Source: PSLL01 sp964389705 (GTDB taxonomy: Bacteria; Desulfobacterota_D; UBA1144; Nemesobacterales; CSP1-2). From it: DNA of 23,595 bases. Both the position numbers and the translations under genes were made by a program. Positions 1 to 7,399 of the stretch are shown piece after piece. The stretch lies in assembly GCA_964389705.1 (NCBI GenBank), contig CAYMEO010000041.1, forward strand, positions 1 to 23,595, in the 5' to 3' direction. The notes under the pieces are model-generated. The model saw nothing but the letters and a program-made list of their open reading frames with translations. It ran no database searches and was not told where the DNA came from. Position 1 is the stretch's first letter. Every line of letters starts with the position of its first letter.

Positions 1-12
1 CGCCTAATTAAC

Positions 13-40
13 TTGACGACTCTCATAGTTGTGATAGGCT
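13..40 (+). promoter_or_regulatory. Weak sigma-70-like promoter candidate for thi4
   Basis: TTGACG at 13-18 and TAGGCT at 35-40 are separated by 16 bp, upstream of the thi4 ribosome site. The -35 is 5/6 to consensus and the -10 is poor. I see none of the conserved TPP-riboswitch core in the 86 bases before the gene, although one could lie further upstream outside the window. Confidence 0.25.
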
Positions 41-86
41 TAAACTTTGAAGTCGAGATTATATTATAAGGGGAGGTAGCTCTATC

Positions 87-896
87 ATGGCTGAAAGGCA
101 AAGGCTTTTTGCACCTGTAAGTGAGAAGGAGATTACAAGAGCCATAGTGGATGAATTTTCAAGGGAATTTTCCGATTACGTGGCAAGCGATGTGATAGTT
201 GTAGGCGGAGGCCCAAGCGGCCTTGTAGCGGCTAAAGACATTGCGAAAAAAAAATATAAGGTTCTCCTGGTAGAAAGAATGAATTACTTGGGTGGCGGAT
301 TCTGGATAGGCGGATATCTCATGAATAAAATCACGGTAAGGGATCCGGGACAAAGGGTACTCGATGAAATAGAGGTTCCATATAAAGAGATTTCTGACGG
401 GCTTTATGTTGCAGATGGCCCCTATGCCTGCTCAAAACTCATAGCTGCAATGTGCGAGGCCGGGGTAAAAGTTGCAAACATGACTATGTTTGATGACCTT
501 GTATACAGAGAAAATGGTCGCGTAGCAGGTGTGGTTGTAAACTGGTCTCCCATATCAAATATGCCTAAGGAAATCACGTGCCTTGACCCAATTGCACTTG
601 AGGCAAAGCTCGTGATAGACGCGACGGGACACGACGCATATCTAGTTTCAAGACTAGCAAAGCAAGGGCTCTTTAAGAAGCTTCCAGGACATGGCTCCAT
701 GTGGGTAGAAAAGTCCGAGGATGCGCTCGTTGAGTATACAGGTGAAGTCGCTCCCGGCTTGATCGTCTGCGGAATGGCAGTAAACAGCACATACGGGCTT
801 CCAAGAATGGGGCCTACATTTGGCGGAATGCTCCTTTCAGGAAAGAAGGCCGCCGAGGTCGCTATAAACAGACTCCAAGAACAGGCCAGGGCTTAA
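87..896 (+). CDS. thi4: Thiamine thiazole synthase (Thi4 family), Cys active-site type
   Basis: Thi4 makes the adenylated thiazole moiety of thiamine from NAD, glycine and sulfur in the cytoplasm. The 269-aa length is normal for prokaryotic Thi4. Residues 33-66 form an FAD/NAD-type Rossmann start with GGGPSG (40-45) and a following acidic strand end (VER). The GGGFWIGG segment (69-76), DATGHD (178-183) and the C-terminal YGLPRMGPTFGGMLLSGKKAA block are all Thi4 hallmarks. The residue before the conserved LDP is Cys165. This is the sulfur-donor Cys of yeast and plant enzymes; in many anaerobe/archaeal sulfide-using enzymes it is His. The start is fixed by GGGGAGG at about 70-76, ending ten bases before ATG 87. 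No other thiamine gene is in the window. Family assignment is secure; whether it is single-turnover or sulfide-fed cannot be told from sequence. Confidence 0.95.
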   Translation: MAERQRLFAPVSEKEITRAIVDEFSREFSDYVASDVIVVGGGPSGLVAAKDIAKKKYKVLLVERMNYLGGGFWIGGYLMNKITVRDPGQRVLDEIEVPYKEISDGLYVADGPYACSKLIAAMCEAGVKVANMTMFDDLVYRENGRVAGVVVNWSPISNMPKEITCLDPIALEAKLVIDATGHDAYLVSRLAKQGLFKKLPGHGSMWVEKSEDALVEYTGEVAPGLIVCGMAVNSTYGLPRMGPTFGGMLLSGKKAAEVAINRLQEQARA

Positions 897-910
897 ACCT
901 GATGAAACTA

Positions 911-941
911 TAGGGATAGGAATCGGAGTCTCCTATCCCTA
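911..941 (+). terminator. Hairpin after thi4, possible terminator
   Basis: A perfect 11-bp stem (TAGGGATAGGA at 911-921 paired with 931-941) encloses a 9-base loop, 15 bases after the thi4 stop. There is no immediate U-tract; the first T run is TTTT at 957-960. It may be a weak intrinsic terminator or an mRNA-stabilising hairpin. Confidence 0.45.
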
Positions 942-1023
942 CAAAATACAGATACCTTTTCCCAATTATCCTTATAAAATATTTAAATAACGCCAAGGTA
1001 TTTTCTTAATTTATAAATGAAAG

Positions 1024-1037
1024 TATAATTAGATGAG
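1024..1037 (+). promoter_or_regulatory. -10 box suggesting a leaderless start for the GGDEF gene
   Basis: A consensus TATAAT lies at 1024-1029. A transcription start about 7 bases later falls on or beside the GTG at 1037, so the mRNA would have essentially no 5' leader. No Shine-Dalgarno sequence is visible before the GTG, and a stop codon (1034-1036) directly precedes it in frame. The -35 region (TTTTCT, 1001-1006) is poor. Confidence 0.4.
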
Positions 1038-2770
1038 TGTTTTCAGACCATCTGACAAAAGTAAAATCAGCCATCAATGAGGTCTCAAAAGCTACAACTG
1101 AATTAGAAGCCTATAAATACCTTACAGAAATCCTAATTAATCACCTCGGTTTTAATCGTGCAACGGTTAGAAAGGTAAATTGGGAGAGAAACATAATTTC
1201 TCTGGTATGTTATGCTGGATTTGCAGAAGAGATACCCAGTTCTAAGCTCTCCTTATCTGAAGAATCAGGGGCCACTGGAATGGCTGCCCTTAGGGGAGAG
1301 GGAATAGTTGTATTTGATGAAGAGGAGATTTTGCCTGAACTGAGATGGCAATTCCAGTTTACCACGATACAGAAGGCAACCCCCACACACTCCTTTGCTG
1401 TAATTCCAGTTAAGGCAAAAGGGCGAGTCCAAGCCGTTTTTGAAGTGGATAGAAAGACAACTGGTGGAAGGATAACTCCACAAGATAAAGAAATCCTAGA
1501 TCTGTTCTCTGAAGCTGTAGGAGTGGTATTAGAGAGAGTTTTTGCTCAAGAAGAGTTAAAAGCTGCATTAATCAGAGATGAACTTACAGGGCTTTTTAAC
1601 AGGCGTCACTTTATGAATCGCCTAAGTGAAGAGTATGAAAGGGCCAAGCGCTATGGTGTTTCTATATCACTTTGCATCTTTGATATAGATAACTTCAAAC
1701 TCATTAATGATACATACGGACACATTTTTGGGGACCATGTATTAAAACAGATCGGTAGGCTCACATCAGGAGCAGTCAGACATGTGGATATAGCCGCTAG
1801 ATACGGTGGAGAAGAGTTTACTGTACTATTTACACATACAACACTTGAGAATGCAGCGTTAATTGCAAAGCGTATACATCGAGCTATTTCAACCCTTATT
1901 TTTCCCTATGATGAGAAAGAAATACAGGTAACGGCCACATTTGGTATATCAACCTATTTACCTGCAAACGTAAGAGAGGCACAGGAGTTGCTTTACCATG
2001 CAGACATGGCTCTTTATGAAGGGAAAAAACGATACGGTAAGAACTGTGTAGTAATCCATACAGAGGACGGATATAAGATATTAGAAAGGGAAGAAATAAA
2101 GTTTAAACCATTTGTTCAAACCCAAGAGGTAGATATAGAGAAAGTTGGCACCGAATTTAAGGTGCCTCATAAGGATATCATGCAAAAGAAGCCCCTTAAT
2201 GATTTCATACCGTTTCAGATCATCCTCTCTGCCATTTCTAAAAACCTAAGAAGCGTGAACCAATTAGTAAATGAACTTATACAAAGCACCAAGATACCCA
2301 TATTTAGGCCTTGGAAGGTACTGTCATTACATAAATACAACTCCCTTGCACCACTGACCCTAGTTTTATTGATAATCGTTCTTTTTACCTTTTATTATGA
2401 GAAAGGGTATAAAAGCACTCACCAGATTCATAGTATCTCAATGCCCGATAATGGCTCTAATCAAATTGGATTAGCTTTAATTGAGACCCCGCTCCTTGGT
2501 GATAAAAGCAAAGATGACACATTTTTTAAGGAAAATTTGACTTCTCCAAAACAGAAAATACAAAGAATGGATAATAAACCGAGAGCCAACCGAAAAGAAA
2601 GGCTATTGGCAAGGCGTAAGATCCATTTGCGACCTTACTCCCTGACAGCCATTAAGGGAAAAAAAGGGCAAATAATCGGCTCAGAATTTGTCTTAGCCCG
2701 CGATGACGAAAGAGAAAAAGAACTGCTAGCGCAACGGCTTAGAAGGGCCTTTCTCTTAGCCTATTATTAG
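1037..2770 (+). CDS. GAF-GGDEF diguanylate cyclase with C-terminal membrane segment and basic tail
   Basis: This 577-aa protein should make cyclic di-GMP from two GTP. Residues about 10-170 form a GAF sensor domain. The GGDEF domain spans about 172-340, with DELTGLFNRRHF (181-192), FDIDNFKLIND (215-225) and an intact active-site loop GGEEF (257-261). An RxxD inhibitory site (R248-D251) predicts product feedback. The rest is unusual: a linker to about 435, one hydrophobic helix (about 437-454), then a roughly 120-residue tail that is Lys/Arg-rich and unlike any domain I know. Most cyclases carry membrane segments before, not after, the catalytic domain. The start is a GTG without a ribosome site, probably leaderless. 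A MITE insertion begins 17 bases after the stop. The cyclase call is secure; the sensed ligand is unknown. Confidence 0.9.
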   Translation: MFSDHLTKVKSAINEVSKATTELEAYKYLTEILINHLGFNRATVRKVNWERNIISLVCYAGFAEEIPSSKLSLSEESGATGMAALRGEGIVVFDEEEILPELRWQFQFTTIQKATPTHSFAVIPVKAKGRVQAVFEVDRKTTGGRITPQDKEILDLFSEAVGVVLERVFAQEELKAALIRDELTGLFNRRHFMNRLSEEYERAKRYGVSISLCIFDIDNFKLINDTYGHIFGDHVLKQIGRLTSGAVRHVDIAARYGGEEFTVLFTHTTLENAALIAKRIHRAISTLIFPYDEKEIQVTATFGISTYLPANVREAQELLYHADMALYEGKKRYGKNCVVIHTEDGYKILEREEIKFKPFVQTQEVDIEKVGTEFKVPHKDIMQKKPLNDFIPFQIILSAISKNLRSVNQLVNELIQSTKIPIFRPWKVLSLHKYNSLAPLTLVLLIIVLFTFYYEKGYKSTHQIHSISMPDNGSNQIGLALIETPLLGDKSKDDTFFKENLTSPKQKIQRMDNKPRANRKERLLARRKIHLRPYSLTAIKGKKGQIIGSEFVLARDDEREKELLAQRLRRAFLLAYY

Positions 2771-2786
2771 TCTAAGTCTTTGTATC

Positions 2787-2900
2787 GGCGTTGTTGCATA
2801 AATGCCCAAATCTGCAATAACTTCAATAAGTTACATATTTTGTTCGAAATTGAAAAATACAATAGTATCAGCCGCTTACAGTGAATTATGCAACAAAGCC
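2787..2900 (+). mobile_element. 114-bp MITE, copy 1, IS5/IS903-like ends, 9-bp TSD
   Basis: The left end GGCGTTGTTGCATAAAT and the inverted right end GGCTTTGTTGCATAATT match at 15 of 17 positions. The element is flanked by a perfect 9-bp duplication CTTTGTATC (2778-2786 and 2901-2909). Ends of this type and 9-bp duplications are characteristic of the IS903 group of IS5-family elements. There is no room for a transposase, so it is a non-autonomous element. It sits between two convergent genes. It is the exact reverse complement of 9656-9769. Confidence 0.85.
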
Positions 2901-2925
2901 CTTTGTATCTACGACAATTAGGTTG

Positions 2926-3726
2926 TCATTCCTCAAGTAGCCCAAGCCTTTTTATAATATCCCTATGCTCCCCGCATAGTTTTCCCTCAATCTGAGCCCT
3001 TATGACCTCTTCCTGCCAGTGGGAGTTATAAAGGCAGCAGTCAGGATTATCACAAAAGGGATTTCCAGTAATCTCATAGAAAACAGATTGAAGTACATAA
3101 GGACTTAAGGCCTCTGTAATCCTTGAATCGTCATATTCAATGAATCTCCCTCTATAGAGCAGATCAAGCTCCCCAATGTCTTTTCCCGCCCTTATAAATC
3201 CGGCTTTTAGCCAGTAGTAGTCCTTAGGCCTTGCAGGAGCCTCTACTATCCCTGAGGTAGAGATTAAAGACGGCGGCCCTGTAATTATAACCCTCGCATG
3301 ATACCTTCCTGCATCATAAGTTCCAAAAAGCCTGTTTGTAAAGATTACGTGAATATATCTGCCTTTAAACTCTTCGGGCGTTTTCCAGGACATATATTTA
3401 TAAAAAATCCTCTGAATCCAGAGCCCATCATAGAACACTCCGAGATGACCTCCGTCGTCTCTAAGTCTTCTTAGCTCTGCGTCAATCTCCCTATAAATCG
3501 GCTCACGGATTTCATCAATTGGTACGGATATGTCCATAACCCTCGTCCCTGCGATTCTTCGGCTCAACTCTACTGCTTCTTCCGCAGTCGGGCTTAAGAA
3601 CTCAAATATATTTCCCCGATATTGAGCGAAAAGCCCATAGCTCCTTATAAAATCAATTACTTTCCCAATTGACAAAGCCTTTGAAGGATAGTCCGAATAA
3701 ATGAAAATTCCTTTGATTCCGGGCAT
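2926..3726 (-). CDS. Zincin-like hypothetical protein, degenerate archaemetzincin/DUF6775-like
   Basis: This 266-aa soluble protein has no signal peptide or membrane segment. The C-terminal stretch 214-254 has Cys225, Cys230, Cys231 and Cys251, with spacing and neighbours (C-x-NP-x-C-x-x-x-NS, then acidic, then C) that recall the end of archaemetzincins. There an HExxH helix is followed by HC-x4-C and FS/NS. Here the helix reads VLQSVFYEITGNPFC, so the zinc-binding histidines are absent. I believe such proteins are grouped as DUF6775 putative metallopeptidases, but this is from memory and tentative. It is the last gene after htrA and the RidA-family gene (45-base gap), so probably in that operon. 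No good ribosome site precedes ATG 3726, so the start is less certain. It is unlikely to be an active zincin. Confidence 0.55.
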   Translation of the reverse strand: MPGIKGIFIYSDYPSKALSIGKVIDFIRSYGLFAQYRGNIFEFLSPTAEEAVELSRRIAGTRVMDISVPIDEIREPIYREIDAELRRLRDDGGHLGVFYDGLWIQRIFYKYMSWKTPEEFKGRYIHVIFTNRLFGTYDAGRYHARVIITGPPSLISTSGIVEAPARPKDYYWLKAGFIRAGKDIGELDLLYRGRFIEYDDSRITEALSPYVLQSVFYEITGNPFCDNPDCCLYNSHWQEEVIRAQIEGKLCGEHRDIIKRLGLLEE

Positions 3727-3771
3727 AAGAATTGATTTGGAGAGGATAATACAAATTCCTAATAGGACCTT

Positions 3772-4233
3772 CTAAGAAATCTCTGCAATGACCTCTACCT
3801 CTATAGGAGCTCCAAAGGGAAGTTCATAAACGCCTACCGCAGCGCGGGCATGTCTGCCCATATCTCCAAAAACATCATAGAAGAACTCTGATGCACCATT
3901 TACAACCTTTGCCTGCATACCAAATCCAGGAGCGCTACTGACATATCCAGTCAGCTTTACAATCCTCTTTACTCTGTCGAGATCGCCGAGCTCCCTCTTC
4001 ATTATGGAAAGGGAATTTATTGCGGCAAGCCTTGCCGCCTCTATTCCCTCCTCAACTGAGACCTCAGACCCGACCTTACCCCTATATAAAAGCTCTCCTT
4101 CCTTTATGGGAAGTTGACCAGAGACAAATATGAGATTTCCTGAAATGACTGCTGGCTGATAAGCCCCCTGTGGCACCGGAGGCAAAGGGATTTCAACCCC
4201 AATCTCTCTTAGCCTTTCTTCAACCCTTGGCAT
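3772..4233 (-). CDS. RidA/YjgF/TdcF-family protein
   Basis: RidA-family proteins hydrolyse reactive enamine/imine intermediates to ketoacids and ammonia; this longer subgroup (about 150 aa) is often of undefined substrate. From Met at 4233 the protein is 153 aa and begins MPRVEERLREIGVEI, the usual start of this subgroup. The conserved NLIFVSGQLP, the mid-protein segment EAARLAAINSLSIMKRELG and the C-terminal RAAVGVYELPFGAPIEVEVIAEI are present, including the Arg that binds the substrate carboxylate. An in-frame ATG at 4257 would add eight residues and overlap htrA by 38 bases. I prefer 4233 because of family length and because AAGG lies about 9 bases before it. The overlap with htrA then is 14 bases, which implies translational coupling. 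Confidence 0.85.
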   Translation of the reverse strand: MPRVEERLREIGVEIPLPPVPQGAYQPAVISGNLIFVSGQLPIKEGELLYRGKVGSEVSVEEGIEAARLAAINSLSIMKRELGDLDRVKRIVKLTGYVSSAPGFGMQAKVVNGASEFFYDVFGDMGRHARAAVGVYELPFGAPIEVEVIAEIS

Positions 4234-5644
4234 TGCCTTCAACCTTAAGGGCAACATAAAGTGTATTTTTATTCCTCTTTACAAGCAAAAGAGCGGTCTG
4301 ACCCGATTTAATAGAATCTATGCCCTTCCTATAATCATCGAGGCTCTTGACCTGCTTTTTGTTTATCTCGAGAATTATATCTCCCGGACGAAGCCCGGCC
4401 TCCTCGGCAATGCTTCCAGATTCCACACTCGTTATAATGACACCTTGAGAGTCCTGAATCCCCAGACGCCTCTGCATTTCAGGATTGATCTCCTGAACGA
4501 TAAGGCCAAGATTTTGTTCAATCTGCTGCCCTCCCGGACCACCGGACTTGGCAACTTCTTCAGGAAGCTCTCCGAGCCTCAATCTCACGCTCTGCTCCCT
4601 TCCATTTCTTAAGAATTTCAATGTCACTTGCGTTCCAGGAGGGGTTGCAGCAACCAACCTCGGAAGCTCTTGCATATCATTAATCTTCTGTCCATTAAAT
4701 TCGGTGATAATATCCTGCCTCCTTATGCCAGCCTTATCTGCTGGACTGCCCGGAGTTACATCTGAAACTAACGCTCCTTTAGGCTCAGATAGACCCAAGC
4801 CCTCCGCTATATCGGGGGTTATCTGCTGTACTAAAACCCCAAGCCACCCGCGCACCACCTTCCCCGTGCTCTTCAGCTGGGTTATAACGCTCTTTGCCAG
4901 ATTGATTGGTATTGCAAACCCTATCCCCTGTCCCCCTGCAACAATTGCAGTATTGACACCAACAACCTGCCCCTGAAGGTTAAAAAGAGGGCCACCACTA
5001 TTTCCGGGATTTATCGCCGCATCGGTTTGAATAAAATCATCATATGTGCCAAGCCCTAGAGACCTACCCTTTGCACTAACTATTCCAGCCGTCACAGTAT
5101 GACCCAAACCAAACGGATTCCCTACCGCAATGACCCAATCCCCAATCTCAAGTTTGTCTGAATCTCCAAGCGCCGCGGCCGGGAGTTTATGTTTAGGCTC
5201 AATCTTAAGGAGCGCTACGTCGGTTTTCGGGTCTTTTCCTATAACCCTGGCTTTGTATCTTTCTCCGTCCTCTAGAACTACCTCTATATCGTTTGCCTTT
5301 TCCACAACGTGATTATTTGTTACAATATAGCCATCCTCGCTTAAGATAAACCCAGAGCCAAGTCCCCTCTGCCTGAACTCCCTTTGAGGAATATCACCAA
5401 AGAACCTTTTGAAAAACTCTTCAAAAGGATCCTGCTCGCCGCCCCCAAAAGGCGATTCAAATAGGCTTCCTCCACCCTTTACAACGCTCGTAGTACTGAT
5501 ATTTACTACAGAAGGCTTCAACCTTTTAACAAGATCGGCTAAAGATGCAAGTTCAGCCGCCTGAGTTCTTCGAGCAGGAAATACCGAAATAATAAGGGAT
5601 ACAACAACGGAAATTAGTAAAACCGCTTCTAATGACTTTCTCAT
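4220..5644 (-). CDS. htrA: Periplasmic serine protease HtrA/DegP (Do family), two PDZ domains
   Basis: DegP/HtrA degrades or refolds misfolded envelope proteins in the periplasm. The 474-aa protein starts with a signal peptide: basic MRKS, a hydrophobic run at 6-22 and probable cleavage near TQAA (27-30). The trypsin-like domain has the full triad His112 (TNNHVV), Asp142 (KTDVALL) and Ser216 (NPGNSGGPL). A Gly/Phe/Glu-rich LA-loop-like segment lies at 57-90. PDZ1 covers about 262-358 and PDZ2 about 375-468, with VESGSIAEEAGLRPGD in PDZ2. TGGAGG before ATG 5644 (about 10-base spacing) supports the start. The downstream RidA-family gene overlaps its end. A TTGACA promoter lies upstream, and the thiolase gene is divergent. 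Confidence 0.95.
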   Translation of the reverse strand: MRKSLEAVLLISVVVSLIISVFPARRTQAAELASLADLVKRLKPSVVNISTTSVVKGGGSLFESPFGGGEQDPFEEFFKRFFGDIPQREFRQRGLGSGFILSEDGYIVTNNHVVEKANDIEVVLEDGERYKARVIGKDPKTDVALLKIEPKHKLPAAALGDSDKLEIGDWVIAVGNPFGLGHTVTAGIVSAKGRSLGLGTYDDFIQTDAAINPGNSGGPLFNLQGQVVGVNTAIVAGGQGIGFAIPINLAKSVITQLKSTGKVVRGWLGVLVQQITPDIAEGLGLSEPKGALVSDVTPGSPADKAGIRRQDIITEFNGQKINDMQELPRLVAATPPGTQVTLKFLRNGREQSVRLRLGELPEEVAKSGGPGGQQIEQNLGLIVQEINPEMQRRLGIQDSQGVIITSVESGSIAEEAGLRPGDIILEINKKQVKSLDDYRKGIDSIKSGQTALLLVKRNKNTLYVALKVEGNAKG

Positions 5645-5670
5645 GTTATGAGAACCTCCAAGTATAAAAA

Positions 5671-5698
5671 AGGATATATTAGAGCCGTATTATGTCAA
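5671..5698 (-). promoter_or_regulatory. Sigma-70-like promoter for htrA
   Basis: On the minus strand a perfect TTGACA (5698-5693) is followed after 16 bp by TATCCT (5676-5671), 4/6 to consensus, about 27 bases before ATG 5644. No sigma-E type AACTT box is seen. Confidence 0.4.
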
Positions 5699-5777
5699 GG
5701 GAAAAACGACACAGTCCACGTGCCACCGTTCAGCTATTACAACATGCAATGACAATCATAGGCCATACATCTAAATA

Positions 5778-5805
5778 CTGACCCTATTAGCAGAAGAAAT
5801 ATAAG
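5778..5805 (+). promoter_or_regulatory. Promoter candidate for the thiolase-DUF35 gene
   Basis: CTGACC (5778-5783) and TATAAG (5800-5805) are spaced by 16 bp, giving a start about 35 bases before ATG 5847. The intergenic region with htrA (5645-5846) is otherwise AT-rich, with no other clear feature. Confidence 0.35.
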
Positions 5806-5846
5806 AGTAAAATTATATTTATATATATCCGTTAGAGGTTTTAACT

Positions 5847-7358
5847 ATGGGTTCTGTCTATATAGATGGAATTGGAATGACTAAATTCGAGAAATCGGAT
5901 TTGAATCTAAAATCCCTTCTCGTCAAAGCCGCAAGAGAAGCCCTTGGTGTATCTAGGTATCCAGAGCCTCAGGCAATATTTATTGGTGCTATGAACCCAG
6001 AAGAATTTACTGGAACGGGCAATATCGGGGCACTTACAGCCGATGCACTTGGCCTTTCAGGGATTCCTTCAATCCGTGTAGAGACTGCTTCTTCTTCCGG
6101 TGCAGCAGTTCTTTCAGTTGCATATGCAGCCGTAGCTTCAGGCAGGTTTAAAAACGTTCTTGTTATTGCCGGAGAAAAGATGACCCATCTTCCAACTGCA
6201 AAAACCACTCGAATCCTTGCTGAGGTGATAGAGCAAGGAGAAAGGGAGACGGGAGGTACAATGCCCGCGCTCGGTGCAATGATAACCCAAGCCTATATGG
6301 GCCGATTTAAAATCCCCAAAAGAAGAATGGAAAAAATCTTAGCAGGCGTAGCTATAAAAAATCACTTTAATGGCTCCCTCAATCCCCTTGCGCAGTTTCA
6401 GAAAAGAATCACATTTGAAGATTATAAGGAGAGCAAATTCATCTCTGAGCCTCTGAGGCTCTATGACTGTTCTCCTATTACAGACGGCGCAGCCGCCTTA
6501 GTTCTTACAAGCGAAAGAACAGATATCCGCGTTTCAGGAATAGGTCAAGGAACAGATACGCTCAGTGTAAGCCATAGAGTCTCACTTTCCTCATTTATGG
6601 CCACACGCATTGCGGCAAAAGAGGCTTATGATATGGCAGGAGTTGGACCCAGGGACATAAGCTTCGCCGAGATACACGATGCATTCACGAGCTTTGAGAT
6701 TATAAACAGCGAAGATCTGGGATTCTTTGATGAAGGAAACGGATGGAAAGCCGTTGAAGACGGTATTACTCAGATTGACGGGCAGCTTCCAATAAACCCT
6801 TCGGGGGGGCTTAAATCAAGGGGACACCCCGTCGGTGCGTCAGGACTTGCCCAGATTGTTGAATCTGTGCGGCAGATGAGAGGAGAGGTTGATGCCAAGC
6901 GTCAGGTAGGAAAAGCGGATATAGCCTTAACGCATTCTATAGGAGGGCTTGGGAATAACAACTTTGTTACAATACTGGAGAAAAGCAAGGAAAACATAAA
7001 ACCAACTCAAAGAACCAGTTTTTACAATCTTCCAATTTACATCCCACAGACCATAGAAGGAGATGAGATAATCAATAGAGCAGAAGGAACCCTTGAGACA
7101 TTTACAGTCCTTCATGTCCCACCTGAGGGATTTCATTCACCTCTGATCCTTGGCTTTGTCCAAATCGAAGGCGGAAGACGTCTTCTTGCTCGTGCAATGT
7201 TTCCAGAAAAACACCACATAGGTGAAAGGGTAAAAGTCGAAAGAGAAGGAAACATATACCTCTTTAGAAAAGCGGGTCTTATGGAAAAATTCAAATACTA
7301 CCTACACCTTATTGGAAAAAAGACAAGGGGTCTTAGAAGCTTGCCTTTTCACAGTTGA
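5847..7358 (+). CDS. SCP2-type thiolase fused to DUF35 OB-fold, catalytic Cys replaced by Ser
   Basis: Residues 1-380 are an SCP2/archaeal-type thiolase, and residues about 385-475 an OB-fold of the DUF35 type. In archaea the two are usually separate proteins that join HMG-CoA synthase in one complex; here they are one 503-aa chain. Conserved thiolase parts are HDAFTSFE (277-284), GGLKSRGHPVGASG (320-333, His327) and THSIGGLGNNNFVTIL (362-377). Where thiolases have ACASG with the acylated Cys, this protein reads A81-S82-S83-S84-G85. The nucleophile is therefore absent and Claisen chemistry by the normal route is doubtful. The DUF35 part lacks the usual zinc ribbon Cys pairs. A basic tail (480-503) follows. 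AGAGG at 5834-5838 and ATG 5847 fix the start. The fold is secure; the activity is not. Confidence 0.85.
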   Translation: MGSVYIDGIGMTKFEKSDLNLKSLLVKAAREALGVSRYPEPQAIFIGAMNPEEFTGTGNIGALTADALGLSGIPSIRVETASSSGAAVLSVAYAAVASGRFKNVLVIAGEKMTHLPTAKTTRILAEVIEQGERETGGTMPALGAMITQAYMGRFKIPKRRMEKILAGVAIKNHFNGSLNPLAQFQKRITFEDYKESKFISEPLRLYDCSPITDGAAALVLTSERTDIRVSGIGQGTDTLSVSHRVSLSSFMATRIAAKEAYDMAGVGPRDISFAEIHDAFTSFEIINSEDLGFFDEGNGWKAVEDGITQIDGQLPINPSGGLKSRGHPVGASGLAQIVESVRQMRGEVDAKRQVGKADIALTHSIGGLGNNNFVTILEKSKENIKPTQRTSFYNLPIYIPQTIEGDEIINRAEGTLETFTVLHVPPEGFHSPLILGFVQIEGGRRLLARAMFPEKHHIGERVKVEREGNIYLFRKAGLMEKFKYYLHLIGKKTRGLRSLPFHS

Positions 7359-7399
7359 TTCGAATCACAAGGGAAATTATAAGCAGATAGCGGCTTCAC

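Noticed and set aside
1..86. TPP riboswitch before thi4
   Set aside because: None of the conserved thi-box core is present in the visible 86 bases.
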